Shown piece after piece: positions 1 through 9,194 of a DNA stretch of 22,418 bases; position 1 is the first letter of the stretch; each line of letters starts with the position of its first letter. Origin of the DNA: Thermoplasmatota archaeon. GTDB lineage: Archaea; Thermoplasmatota; Penumbrarchaeia; Penumbrarchaeales; Penumbrarchaeaceae. Both the position numbers and the translations under genes were made by a program. The notes beneath the pieces are model-generated. The model searched no databases. It was not told where the DNA came from and was given only the letters and a program-made list of their open reading frames with translations. The stretch is from assembly GCA_016929175.1 (NCBI GenBank), contig JAFGJI010000026.1, forward strand, positions 1 to 22,418, given 5' to 3'.

Positions 1-2
1 AA

Positions 3-1328
3 GGCTACAGGGTGGACATATCTCCTTTCCATGCTTTCACGGATGAAAGCGGGAATTTCTCCGTATCCATAGACCCCGACGAACCGGTATTCAAAGGTGT
101 CCTTGAGGTGAACGGAAGCATTTACGGGTACGGGAGCTACAGTATGGAGCTTGAACTTGATGCCGGGTCCTTCCATGATAAGGGTAAGATCAACCTTTTC
201 CATGTTGATGGATGGTACAATGTGGCTCCCGCCGCCGGCTCCACGGATGTGGAACCCTCGACATCAGTGATATTCAAGTTCAGGGAACCGATCATTGTTC
301 CGGCGGAGGACAGGTTCAGCAGGTTATTCTCCATCATCCGGGACGGTTCGAGGTCTCCGGTTCCCGGAAATTACGAGGTCTCCGAAGATAACAGGACCAT
401 CACTTTCAAGCCCACCGACGGTCTTGAACCCGGCATGCTTTATCATGTGAAGATATCGAGGGATCTGATGAGATGGGACAACGTTTCCATGTTCCCGCTT
501 GGGAACTCCACCGGATTCAGGGTCAGACCGCCCTTCATGAACATCACCGTGATCGAACCCTCCGATGCACTGGAGCTGCCCATTGACGGGTTCATAAGGA
601 TCTCATTCTCCAGTTTGGTCGATAAAGCTGAGATCGAGGACGAAATGATCATCCAACCCCCCGTGCAGGGGGTGAGGTTCATTTGGGTCTCCGGATCGGA
701 GACGAGGATCACGGCCTTCTTCAAGGTCTCCACGGATTATGTTCTGGAACTGCAGTCCGGAACATACGGTCTTGAAGGTGAATTCCTCACCGCGAATTTC
801 CTTTTCCCGTTCAAGACCTCCACCGGATACGGGAATGAACATGTCCTTGAGGAACCACAGATATTCCCGTCCCCCGACGGGGGTTGGGAACCAGGTCAGA
901 ACATCAGGTTTTCCGGGACCGTCACCAATTCAACGGGTTATCTCCTCACCGTGAAGGTCCTCAAGGAAGGGGCCACTTACAGGGAGGCCAGTTCTTTCAT
1001 ATCCGAGGGGGGCCGCTACAGCGTGAACATCAGTGCACCCAACGAGAATGGGAAGTACACCTTATCTATCGCATTATCCATGCCCGACGGTCCGGTGGCG
1101 GATGAAAGGTCCTACGAGGTCCAGGTTGGTGATGCTGGTGCAGGGTCCGAACCGGAGGACAACACCACCACTATCATTTTGATCATCATCGTCCTTGTGG
1201 TGATCGCGGTGATCATCGGGGCCGTTCTCTATGGAAGACATCAAAGGTCCAGGGTGGGATCCGAGACCACGGGCATCGAGTACTCAGAGGACGAGGCCGA
1301 TTGGGAGGACATCGAGGACGAATGGTGA
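3..1328 (+). CDS. C-terminal part of a membrane-anchored surface protein with Ig-like domains (5' truncated by window)
   Basis: The frame is already open at the first bases, so the true start lies upstream; 441 residues are visible. Two consecutive segments (about residues 70-172 and 176-273) have the look of SbsA/Big_5 Ig-like domains: each begins with a proline-rich stretch, places a phenylalanine-rich strand next to it, and ends near a TxxFxF strand. A third beta-rich domain follows (about 280-375). A single hydrophobic helix (about 391-411) is followed by a basic stop-transfer patch and a 30-residue acidic tail containing two tryptophans. This topology puts the bulk outside the cell and the tail in the cytoplasm. 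It is probably an envelope or adhesion-type protein; no enzymatic motif is visible. The two larger surface proteins in this window share the same plan (outside domains, C-terminal helix, charged tail). Exact function is unknown. Confidence 0.8.
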   Translation, partial: GYRVDISPFHAFTDESGNFSVSIDPDEPVFKGVLEVNGSIYGYGSYSMELELDAGSFHDKGKINLFHVDGWYNVAPAAGSTDVEPSTSVIFKFREPIIVPAEDRFSRLFSIIRDGSRSPVPGNYEVSEDNRTITFKPTDGLEPGMLYHVKISRDLMRWDNVSMFPLGNSTGFRVRPPFMNITVIEPSDALELPIDGFIRISFSSLVDKAEIEDEMIIQPPVQGVRFIWVSGSETRITAFFKVSTDYVLELQSGTYGLEGEFLTANFLFPFKTSTGYGNEHVLEEPQIFPSPDGGWEPGQNIRFSGTVTNSTGYLLTVKVLKEGATYREASSFISEGGRYSVNISAPNENGKYTLSIALSMPDGPVADERSYEVQVGDAGAGSEPEDNTTTIILIIIVLVVIAVIIGAVLYGRHQRSRVGSETTGIEYSEDEADWEDIEDEW

Positions 1329-1375
1329 AACGGATGGTCCATTGCTGCGTCGAAAATATGGTCTTTCTGTGAACA

Positions 1376-1383
1376 TTTATATC
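1376..1383 (+). promoter_or_regulatory. Archaeal TATA box for the OPT transporter operon
   Basis: A TTTATATC box lies in the gap after the surface-protein stop. The predicted transcription start about 26 bases downstream (near 1405) gives a leader of about 40 nt containing a GGTGG ribosome-binding motif just before the ATG at 1443. Confidence 0.55.
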
Positions 1384-1442
1384 CATTGTCCCCGATAACC
1401 CGAATCCGGACATGGTCGGTCCCATATACAGTGGTGGGTGGC

Positions 1443-2069
1443 ATGAACAGGTATGACAGGTTGGTACGGAATATCGGCATCGGTATCTTCGTGGCAATGC
1501 TGGTATTGTCGATAGTACTGGGGAGCGACCAGGGTTCCTCCGAACCCAAGCCGCCCAATGGTGGGGATAATTATTTCGAGGATCTGCCGCTGCAGAGGTC
1601 CACATCCGCCGAGAACGGTGAGCTCGACCAGGGTGATACACGTACCTTCACCATCACTGAAGGGGATGAGGAGGTATTCAAGAACCTGACCGCCAAGCTA
1701 TCGTGGACGGATGAGACCGACCCCCCGGGAAGACCGAGGATCAGGAGGTACGAGAACCAGCCGGACACATTCTCACTGAGGGTCGTCTACCCCGACGGCA
1801 ACTCCTCCGACACACAGGGAGCCAATCCGATCGGTGGCGCCGGCACGCTCGAGGTCTCGGTATCGCTCGATGACGAATACCTCAACACCCTGCTTGACGA
1901 AGGAAGGCTGGGGCGTGGGGTCTGGACGATCGAGGTGACCCTGGTCAGGGCCGGTATCTGGACACCTGTCCTTGGACCTGGAGCGATAGGTCTTAACGAT
2001 GGCGGGAACGAATTCTCGCTCTCGATAGAATATGATTATTATCAGCTGCCGCTCCTGGAGGATGAATAA
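1443..2069 (+). CDS. Membrane-anchored secreted protein of unknown function
   Basis: 208 residues. An earlier in-frame start exists at 1386, but the ATG at 1443 follows a GGTGG motif and starts directly with a short basic stretch (MNRYDRLVR) and a hydrophobic helix (about residues 9-26), so 1443 is preferred. The rest is a polar, beta-rich domain with acidic patches and an N-glycosylation sequon, probably outside the cell and tethered by the N-terminal helix. No cysteine lipobox is seen. The stop is only 14 bp before the OPT transporter start, so the two are almost certainly co-transcribed; it could be an accessory or substrate-capturing subunit of that transporter, which is an inference from position only. 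I do not recognise the family. Confidence 0.8.
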   Translation: MNRYDRLVRNIGIGIFVAMLVLSIVLGSDQGSSEPKPPNGGDNYFEDLPLQRSTSAENGELDQGDTRTFTITEGDEEVFKNLTAKLSWTDETDPPGRPRIRRYENQPDTFSLRVVYPDGNSSDTQGANPIGGAGTLEVSVSLDDEYLNTLLDEGRLGRGVWTIEVTLVRAGIWTPVLGPGAIGLNDGGNEFSLSIEYDYYQLPLLEDE

Positions 2070-2083
2070 GAGGTGTTTGGACA

Positions 2084-4084
2084 ATGAGCGACTACGAGCC
2101 ATACATCTCTCCTGAGCACGACATCCCTGAATTCTCCCTGAAGGCCATAATCGTCGGGATCATAATAACGGTGGTCATGGGGGCGGCGAACGCGTATCTG
2201 GGTCTTTTCGTGGGTATGACCGTTTCGGCAACGATCCCCTCTCTGGTGTTCGCCCTTGCCATCCTCAAGATGTTCAAGGGCAACATACTCGAGATAAACA
2301 TGTCCAAGAACATAGGTGTGGCCGGGGAAGCCCTTGCAGCCGGTATCATATTCACATTCCCGGCAATGATCGTGATAAACCAGATGACGGGCAACGGCGG
2401 ATGGGAGGAGATGTTCACCTTCACGAACCTGCTCATAATGATCATAATATCCCTCATCGGCGGCCTGTTCGGGATTCTCTTCACAATACCGCTGAGAAAG
2501 GTCTTCATACAGGACCTCGACCTTCCATATCCAGAGGGAGTTGCGGCCGCCGAGGTGCTGAAGACCATGGAAAAGGGAGGAAGGGGTATATGGTACATCG
2601 CCATAGCAGCAGGCATCGGCGGTTTTATGAAATTCTCGGCCGAGTCTGGACTGTCCCTATGGAAGGAGAAGGTAGAGGGTGTCCTCAACTTCGGCAGGAT
2701 CAGGTTCTTCGGCGGAGTGAACATATCGCCCGCACTGCTTGGTGTCGGATACATAATCGGGTTCAAGATATCCTTCATCGTCTTCTCCGGCGGAATACTG
2801 GGATGGTTGATCGCCATACCTTTGATAGGTGCGATCCAGGGATGGCCGGGAGGGAACCCGATAGATGCGGTGTATACGATATGGTTCGATTACACCAAAT
2901 GGATAGGTATCGGGGCCGTTCTGACGGGAGGGATATATACCCTCTGGAAGATGAGGAGCCCGCTCGGCCAGTCGATCAAACAGACACTTGGGGGCAAGAA
3001 GAAGGAAGCGAATGTCCCGGCCCCTATCAGGACCGAAAGGGATTTCCACGTGTCGGTCATCTATCTGGGAATACTGTTCATTGCCGTACTCGGTCTCTAT
3101 CTGTTCATAACTGGTGAGGTCGTTCCCTCCATCATCCTTGCCGCCGTGATGATGATCGCCACCTTCCTGTTCACCGCGGTGGCCGGTTACCTGGCAGGAA
3201 TAGTGGGCTCATCCAACAATCCCATATCATCGGTGACCATAACCACATTGGTGATCACGGCGTTCATGCTGCTTGGTCTCAGCGCGATGCATCTTTCCGG
3301 TATGGACAAGGCGGCAGGTATGGGGGCCACCATCCTGGTGGCCGCCATCGTCTGCTGCTCCGCCGCCATAGCGGGAGATTCCATGCAGGAGCTAAAGACG
3401 GCACAGATCCTTGGAGCAACCCCCATAAGGATCCAGTGGGGACGGTTCATCGGTGTGGCCGTCGGAGCTGCAGTGATCCCCATCATCGTGGGCCTCCTTG
3501 CCGCAGCTTACGGGATAGGCACCCCGGCCCTGCCATCACCTCAGGCCGTAATAATGGGATCCACGGTCTATGCCATATTCAACATGGAGTTCCAGTATCT
3601 CATGTTCGGGATAGGGGTCATCATAGCGATAATATTGATATGGAGAAAGCTGCCGGTGATGGCAGTTGCCATCGGGATATATCTGCCGTTCACCCTGACA
3701 ACCCCGATATTCCTCGGAGGGGTGCTTGGATGGTTGTCCGAGAGGTGGATCGTCAAGAAGACCAAGATGTACGACGGCCTGCAGGGTGAGGCTCTGGAGA
3801 AACGAATAAACGAGAACAAGGAGAGCACCTTCAACAAAGGACTGCTTTTCGCTGCAGGACTTGTCGCCGGAGAGGCGGTGCTCGGGGTTATTGTAGCCTT
3901 GATAATTATCATCGGAGGACCCGGGGCTATAGCTCTGTTCTCCAAACCGTCTGCCCTCCCCGGGATGCTCGGGTTGCTCTTCATCATGATGATGATCGTT
4001 TACATGGTGATAAGGGACCACCTTGGCCAGCTTTCCGGTTCGCAGGCCAGGTCTGTAATGTCCTCCCTGTTCAAAAGGAAATGA
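2084..4084 (+). CDS. OPT-family oligopeptide/metal-chelate transporter
   Basis: 666 residues, the usual size for the family, with about 14-16 hydrophobic segments across the whole length and a single hydrophilic loop (about residues 295-325, lysine-rich). The start 'SLKAIIVGIIITVVMGAANA' followed by 'YLGLFVGMTVSATIPSLVFA' is the typical OPT opening, as is the LPYPEGVAAAEVLK stretch (near 150). OPT proteins import oligopeptides or metal-chelating peptides, probably using the proton gradient; archaeal members are mostly uncharacterised. A GAGGTG ribosome-binding motif lies 8 bases before the ATG. It sits in a three-gene operon: 14 bp after the secreted protein, and overlapping the PqqD-like gene by an ATGA stop/start junction, which implies translational coupling. 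Substrate cannot be told from sequence. Confidence 0.93.
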   Translation: MSDYEPYISPEHDIPEFSLKAIIVGIIITVVMGAANAYLGLFVGMTVSATIPSLVFALAILKMFKGNILEINMSKNIGVAGEALAAGIIFTFPAMIVINQMTGNGGWEEMFTFTNLLIMIIISLIGGLFGILFTIPLRKVFIQDLDLPYPEGVAAAEVLKTMEKGGRGIWYIAIAAGIGGFMKFSAESGLSLWKEKVEGVLNFGRIRFFGGVNISPALLGVGYIIGFKISFIVFSGGILGWLIAIPLIGAIQGWPGGNPIDAVYTIWFDYTKWIGIGAVLTGGIYTLWKMRSPLGQSIKQTLGGKKKEANVPAPIRTERDFHVSVIYLGILFIAVLGLYLFITGEVVPSIILAAVMMIATFLFTAVAGYLAGIVGSSNNPISSVTITTLVITAFMLLGLSAMHLSGMDKAAGMGATILVAAIVCCSAAIAGDSMQELKTAQILGATPIRIQWGRFIGVAVGAAVIPIIVGLLAAAYGIGTPALPSPQAVIMGSTVYAIFNMEFQYLMFGIGVIIAIILIWRKLPVMAVAIGIYLPFTLTTPIFLGGVLGWLSERWIVKKTKMYDGLQGEALEKRINENKESTFNKGLLFAAGLVAGEAVLGVIVALIIIIGGPGAIALFSKPSALPGMLGLLFIMMMIVYMVIRDHLGQLSGSQARSVMSSLFKRK

Positions 4085-4665
4085 TAGAAGCGGAGGCCTT
4101 TTTATTGGCTGGGAAAATGAAGCGCCCCCTTCCAAAGACAACGGGGTCAGAGGTAAAGGGTCAAGCACCCGGCGAGAAGAATGTTGATGAAAGGCCCTGG
4201 TGGACAAGACCCGATGATGAACTACTGAAGGACAGGCTCGACAAGGTGAGGAGCTGGTATGGTTCTGTCAAGACCGATGTGGATGAGGAGGACAGGGACC
4301 GGCTGATAGAGGAGGCCGTGAGGAGGGACCCAAGGATCCAGAACCTTCTGGATATGGTCATTGTTAAGGAGCAAGGGATCGGAGTCAAGGGAAAATACCT
4401 TGTCATTCCTGTCTACAGGTCGGAAACGGGAGAACGGATCGCCGGAGCCCTGGGATTGAAAACTGAAAGGAAGATCAGGCTTGACAGATACGGTTGGAGC
4501 GTCTGGAGGCTCATCGACGGAAAAAGGGATGTAAGGAAGATAGGGAAGCTGCTCTCCGACCATTTCGGTGACGAGGTGGAGCCGTTATTTCCAAGACTGG
4601 CCAAGTTCCTGGCCTACCTGCAGAACCTGAAGCTTATCAGGATATCCGCAGGGAAGAAGAGCTGA
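4081..4665 (+). CDS. Protein with C-terminal PqqD-like (RRE-type winged-helix) domain
   Basis: 194 residues. The C-terminal ~65 residues fit the PqqD family pattern: a beta strand (RKIRLDRYGWSVWRLIDG), an aromatic W-x-LIDG turn, a K-R-x-V-x-x-I helix and a final helix with a LxxLxxLKLI ending. PqqD-like domains in RiPP pathways bind the leader of a precursor peptide (RiPP recognition element), but many stand-alone copies have unknown roles. The N-terminal ~110 residues are charged and helical and not recognised. The start at 4081 overlaps the OPT stop (ATGA), which argues for coupling; an internal ATG at 4117 is possible, with the T-rich stretch at 4099-4106 as a weak internal promoter. No radical-SAM enzyme or precursor peptide is seen in the window, so a RiPP pathway is not shown. 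Confidence 0.8.
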   Translation: MIEAEAFLLAGKMKRPLPKTTGSEVKGQAPGEKNVDERPWWTRPDDELLKDRLDKVRSWYGSVKTDVDEEDRDRLIEEAVRRDPRIQNLLDMVIVKEQGIGVKGKYLVIPVYRSETGERIAGALGLKTERKIRLDRYGWSVWRLIDGKRDVRKIGKLLSDHFGDEVEPLFPRLAKFLAYLQNLKLIRISAGKKS

Positions 4666-4672
4666 TCTTTCT

Positions 4673-7600
4673 CTATTTCTTTTTACTCTTCTTCTCCTTC
4701 TTCTTCATGGCCGGCATTGGTTCCTCCTCGGGTTCCAGTTCCTCCATCTCGGTTTCCTTATCCTCATCGCCCATCCGTCCCTCCTGAAGTGGAAATTCAT
4801 CCATTTCCTCGATCTCCTCTTCATCATACATATCGGTCATATCATCCTCATCGAGATCTTCTTCATACTCCTCGAGGTCTTCGTCCTCTGCCAGATCATC
4901 CTCGTCCTCATAGTGGTCATCCTCATAGGGAAGGTCGTCCTCGTATTTTTCATCATCATCGAAGTATTCCTCATCATCGAGCTCCATTTCCTCAACGTAC
5001 TCATCGGAACCATCGCGGGAGGAGTAGGGCTCGTCCTCTTCCCTATCTTTTCGTGATGAGACACGGGAGTAGATCAGCAGGATGATGACAAGGAGAACGG
5101 CACCTATCGCCAGTGCGTAGATGATGGACCTGGAATTGTCTCGGTCCCCGGAATCGGGCATCGCTGTGGTGGTGAAGGACCATGTATTGTTCGTATATCC
5201 CGGAGGGAAGGTCGTTCCGGCCTCGGAGACTGCGCCGTAGCCCACACTGACCATGTACTCCGTCCCCGCAAGAAATCCATCATGCTCTATCCTGAGGGAC
5301 ATGTTTTCATTGTACCAGAAAAAGACCGGGTTCCTAAGGGAGGGAGCTATGAGCAGAGAGCCCTCGACCGAACCTGTTACGACGGGTTGATTGAAATTAA
5401 TGATCACCGGCAACCCGAGATCGACCGCCGATCCATACGGGCTCATGGAGGTCAGCATCAAGTCTTCCGGCTCGGGTATGTACGAGTAGTATTCAAGAAC
5501 CACATCGCCCATGTTCTGGTCCGGTTTTTCGAGCGTCAGTTCAAAGAAGTTCGTTGTAATGTTCACATACCCGGAGATCATCCTTGCTTGGTCCCCTCTT
5601 ACGCCATCCGGTGGGATCACCTGGAACCTCCCTCTTTGGGGAAGGTTGGAAATGGTGAACATCACGTTCCCGTCAGCGCTTGTCATCTTCTGGTCAATTA
5701 TGGTGCCGTTCTCGTGCTCAAGTTTTATCAGCGCTCCGTAGACCGCCCCCGTACGCGGTCCCTCTCCATAGACCACCCTGATGCGGATGGTGCCGTTCGT
5801 ACTCATCATGTAGTGATCGAAGGTAAGTTCAATATGCAGAAGCTCAACATCGGGATCAAGGGTAATGGCATCGCTGGTGACCGGGAGGTACCCGCTCCTG
5901 GTACCGATCTCGCCGAGAAGGTTCAGCGGAGGATATGCCCGGATGAAATAGCTCTCATAAGGGTCCCTCCCGATAACGGAACCTGTTCCAGTTTCGTTGG
6001 TCCTGGTTACGGCCATCACCGAACTGTTGAACGAGAGGAGTTCCAAAGTGCAGTTGTCTGCAGATAGTCCAGCCTTCGGCCCGGTGCTGCCGTAATGCAC
6101 AATGACCCTGATCTCCATTGTGGGGAGGTCGGTACTCGCCTGCAGTATACCACTGAGAGGCGAATAATTATAGCTTGTATCGAAGGCCTGTACCTGGAAC
6201 CTGTAGCTCGAGCCGAAATTCAATGAAGTGGCAGTGTAGGTCCTGGCCTCGGGTCCTAAGGTATCCACGACCTCGAAGTCCATCGATCCGGGACCGGACA
6301 TGAACACCAGGAAACCATATAGGTCATCACCGCCGGGATGGGTCCAGGATATTGTGATTGAGTCCTTTGTGGAGCTGACGTGGGAGAGAAGCTGGGGTTG
6401 GGAAGGGGGGGTAAGGTCCTTTGTAACTCCCTGGACCACCTCCGTGGGTTCGGATTCCCAGGTCCCGTCCCAGGCGGTTACCCAGTAGAACATCTTCCTG
6501 GAGGGCCCCAGGTCCGGGCTTATCCAGGAAGCACTGCCTGTCTGGACCCGATCGGCAACCCCCTGTTCGCCCGAAACCGGGTCCAGGGAGTATATGATGT
6601 ATTCGATGGTATCGTCCGTGTTCGGGTCCCAGTTCAGGAAGAGTGCTTCACGGGTATCGACCTGCCTCACACTGAAGTTGACGGGCATCGCCGGGAGGTC
6701 GATATCCGGGCATACGAAGTGCTCTGTATGCGGATAGGAAGTGTCTATAATGAAGGTCTCATACCAGTCGATCGGAGATGTGCCGTCGGCATGGACCGTG
6801 ACATTCGTTTCTCCTGTTTCGGGATCATCGATTACATCGAAATAGATGCGATCAAGCATGATGATATCCCTTATTGACCCTTGATCGTCGGTCTCTGGAT
6901 CCACCCCGGAGGAATTGAAGAATGGGGTCTGGTAAAGGATGACCCCCCAGTTCTGGACCAGCATATCAACCCCCTGAATGGGCTGGAGGTCCCGAGAGAG
7001 CGTCCTTATCCCGACCGTGTTGTAGACCTCGAGCCTGCTTTCCCCGGTGATCTGCATCAGCTGGCCCACCGATGAATCGAGAAGCATCACATGCGACCTG
7101 TCCATGAGCTCCAACCCCGATATTTTCGATCCGGTTACCTCGTACACGCTGTTGGCGATCGCGACCCCGGTCGACTGTGCAGTGATGGTGGATCCCGACA
7201 TCGATCCGGCCGGTGAGTTCTCAGAAAGCAGTCCCTTTCCCAGGGAATCGAGTACAAGACCCTCAATATCATATGTCCCCCCTGTGAGGACCATGGAATA
7301 CCAGTCAACCGAGGAAGAGTTCACACGCACATCGGAGATGTTGACATGTCCCCCTTCATTGTGCGTTACCAGGGCGAGACCACTGGTAGAGGTCTGGTTC
7401 ACGGTGATATCTTCAAGGATGAGGTCGCTGTCCACCGAGGACAAAGTAAGACCGGTGGAGAATTCTCCCGAAACGGATATATCCGTATCAAGAACCGACC
7501 CGTTCCTGCTGTCGCTTATGAAGATACCTGTCGATGAACTTCCAGGAACCGCGATCGACGAGCTCCTGACCGAGAATACCTGGCCCGATATCTGGACCCC

Positions 7601-9055
7601 CACATCTCCAACGGCGGATACCAAGACGGACTCGTTCGTGATCTCGGCACCCATGACATCCTCTATCAGATGACCAAAGGAGATATCGCCCATTATATGC
7701 TGCGTGTTGTTGTCGAGAATAAGGTCCCTTACCCCTGAGGCATGGACCGCCATCGATCCCTCCCCGTAAGTATCGAACATGTTATCCTCGATCGTTGAAT
7801 TATCGGTCCCGGCGTAAAGGTCTATCAAAACGGTGGAGGATGCAGATGAGGACATGATGTTCCTTTCAACAAAAAGTTGGCTGCATCCGCTTGCATCGAT
7901 CGATTTCGAGCCGTTCGATGCAAGGTCCATCACGGAGGCGGTTATCCAAATATCACTGGAACCCGTAGCCCTGACGAACGTGGCGGACTCCCCCAACACC
8001 ATTCCGTTCGAATCCTGTAGTTTGAACGACCTTGACCCATGGAGCAGGATCCCCACCGAGTCCATGCTATCCATCTGGAAGCTCGAATTATCAACAGCAG
8101 TATACGTGCTGGATATGACCGAAGAACCTACCATTCCGTTGATGACATTGAAGATCGATGTGGAGATGTTCGTGCGTGTACAGGAGAACACTTCCATACC
8201 GGAGGAATCAAGGAACTCCGCGCCGAACATGCTGTAACTGACCTGTGTCCGGTCGCAATACCGGAGGGTGATCCCCCTGGGGTCCACAAGGAAGACACAC
8301 CCGTCAATTACATTGTTGTAACATTTTTCGAGGATCGCTCCCGTGTTGTCGGAACCCGAAGAGAGGAAGGAAACGGATGTGATATTGATACCGGAAACGT
8401 TTACGAACCTCGCCCCTGTCGATGAGCTGTTGAGATACAAATTCGTATCATTCAACAGGATATTCGATGAATCTTTTATCTGGACCACATCACCCGTGGA
8501 GTTCAATGATGTGAGGGTGGTGATGGTGATATTCGTCGATCCCCTGGCGATCAGACCGCCGTTCACGGAGTTCATCAGAGTGATATTGATGATGGTCACA
8601 TTATTGCACGAACTCATCACGATACCGGTCTGGGATGTGATGTTGAAGTACACATTCGAAACACGCAGGTTGCTCCCGTCGAGAAGGAGGCCTCCAGTTA
8701 AGAAGGTAAATCCCGAGACCTCGACATTGTTCGCAGATATGTTCATCACTGGCTCTCCAGCAGTTGAATTGATGATCGTTGCGGCAGTTTTGTTGCCAAG
8801 AATGCGTATCCCGGCCTTTGTTACATTGATGCTTTCGTTGTAGACCCCTGTCCCTATGACAATTGTGTCGCCCGGCGAGGAGCTGTCCACCGCTTTCTGA
8901 ATGCTGTCATATGTGGAGCCCTTTCCAACATACAGGACCGCACCGGAGGTCGGTTCCACGACGATGAGCAGCATCGGAACGATGCCGGAAAGGACCAGCA
9001 GAGATACGATCAGGAAGGTTGCAGGCAACCCTGATATCGAACCATTTTCACCCAT
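4673..9055 (-). CDS. Giant beta-helix / fibronectin surface protein with C-terminal anchor and charged tail
   Basis: 1460 residues. The open frame runs on upstream to 10033, but that part only mirrors coaBC; the ATG at 9055 follows a GGGGATGG motif and gives a clean signal sequence/anchor (hydrophobic 12-34). Residues about 40-690 are a right-handed parallel beta-helix of NosD/pectate-lyase type: many short NVT-, GI- and N-rich strands, opening with a YDSIQKAVDSSSPGDTIVI motif. Two fibronectin-III domains follow (about 790-880 and 882-977, the latter with TPPSQPQL and SYRFQVQAFD), two CNA-B-like domains (about 985-1195) and an SbsA-type Ig-like domain (about 1198-1298). A transmembrane helix (1309-1330) leads into a 115-residue tail made mostly of Asp/Glu, ending in a lysine-rich stretch. 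Many N-glycosylation sequons suggest surface exposure. It is likely a carbohydrate-binding or adhesion protein; catalysis is not shown. It converges on the OPT operon with a 7-bp gap. Confidence 0.9.
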   Translation of the reverse strand: MGENGSISGLPATFLIVSLLVLSGIVPMLLIVVEPTSGAVLYVGKGSTYDSIQKAVDSSSPGDTIVIGTGVYNESINVTKAGIRILGNKTAATIINSTAGEPVMNISANNVEVSGFTFLTGGLLLDGSNLRVSNVYFNITSQTGIVMSSCNNVTIINITLMNSVNGGLIARGSTNITITTLTSLNSTGDVVQIKDSSNILLNDTNLYLNSSSTGARFVNVSGINITSVSFLSSGSDNTGAILEKCYNNVIDGCVFLVDPRGITLRYCDRTQVSYSMFGAEFLDSSGMEVFSCTRTNISTSIFNVINGMVGSSVISSTYTAVDNSSFQMDSMDSVGILLHGSRSFKLQDSNGMVLGESATFVRATGSSDIWITASVMDLASNGSKSIDASGCSQLFVERNIMSSSASSTVLIDLYAGTDNSTIEDNMFDTYGEGSMAVHASGVRDLILDNNTQHIMGDISFGHLIEDVMGAEITNESVLVSAVGDVGVQISGQVFSVRSSSIAVPGSSSTGIFISDSRNGSVLDTDISVSGEFSTGLTLSSVDSDLILEDITVNQTSTSGLALVTHNEGGHVNISDVRVNSSSVDWYSMVLTGGTYDIEGLVLDSLGKGLLSENSPAGSMSGSTITAQSTGVAIANSVYEVTGSKISGLELMDRSHVMLLDSSVGQLMQITGESRLEVYNTVGIRTLSRDLQPIQGVDMLVQNWGVILYQTPFFNSSGVDPETDDQGSIRDIIMLDRIYFDVIDDPETGETNVTVHADGTSPIDWYETFIIDTSYPHTEHFVCPDIDLPAMPVNFSVRQVDTREALFLNWDPNTDDTIEYIIYSLDPVSGEQGVADRVQTGSASWISPDLGPSRKMFYWVTAWDGTWESEPTEVVQGVTKDLTPPSQPQLLSHVSSTKDSITISWTHPGGDDLYGFLVFMSGPGSMDFEVVDTLGPEARTYTATSLNFGSSYRFQVQAFDTSYNYSPLSGILQASTDLPTMEIRVIVHYGSTGPKAGLSADNCTLELLSFNSSVMAVTRTNETGTGSVIGRDPYESYFIRAYPPLNLLGEIGTRSGYLPVTSDAITLDPDVELLHIELTFDHYMMSTNGTIRIRVVYGEGPRTGAVYGALIKLEHENGTIIDQKMTSADGNVMFTISNLPQRGRFQVIPPDGVRGDQARMISGYVNITTNFFELTLEKPDQNMGDVVLEYYSYIPEPEDLMLTSMSPYGSAVDLGLPVIINFNQPVVTGSVEGSLLIAPSLRNPVFFWYNENMSLRIEHDGFLAGTEYMVSVGYGAVSEAGTTFPPGYTNNTWSFTTTAMPDSGDRDNSRSIIYALAIGAVLLVIILLIYSRVSSRKDREEDEPYSSRDGSDEYVEEMELDDEEYFDDDEKYEDDLPYEDDHYEDEDDLAEDEDLEEYEEDLDEDDMTDMYDEEEIEEMDEFPLQEGRMGDEDKETEMEELEPEEEPMPAMKKKEKKSKKK

Positions 9056-9100
9056 TTTCGACCATCCCCTGGGTTTTTTCTTTTTCAATGATGAATTTAC

Positions 9101-9112
9101 ATATATTAAAAC
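9101..9112 (-). promoter_or_regulatory. TATA box for the giant surface protein
   Basis: On the minus strand this reads TTTTAATATAT, a good archaeal TATA box. The expected transcription start (near 9080) gives a leader of about 25 nt carrying the GGGGATGG ribosome-binding motif. It lies back to back with the coaBC promoter, so the ~140-bp gap is a divergent promoter region. Confidence 0.6.
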
Positions 9113-9166
9113 ATCTCCTGGCCGTTCAGGGCTTTGCATCCCTTGACGGATGCTTGCAACAAATCC

Positions 9167-9174
9167 TTTTATTA
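9167..9174 (+). promoter_or_regulatory. TATA box for coaBC-pantoate kinase operon, placed for a leaderless start
   Basis: TTTTATTA is centred about 25 bases before the ATG at 9195, which is the TATA-to-start distance in archaea. This predicts an mRNA that begins at or next to that ATG, and no ribosome-binding motif is present before it. The spacing also decides the start codon against the two earlier in-frame ATGs at 9150 and 9174. Confidence 0.55.
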
Positions 9175-9194
9175 TGGCAACCTCCTTCACCGTC

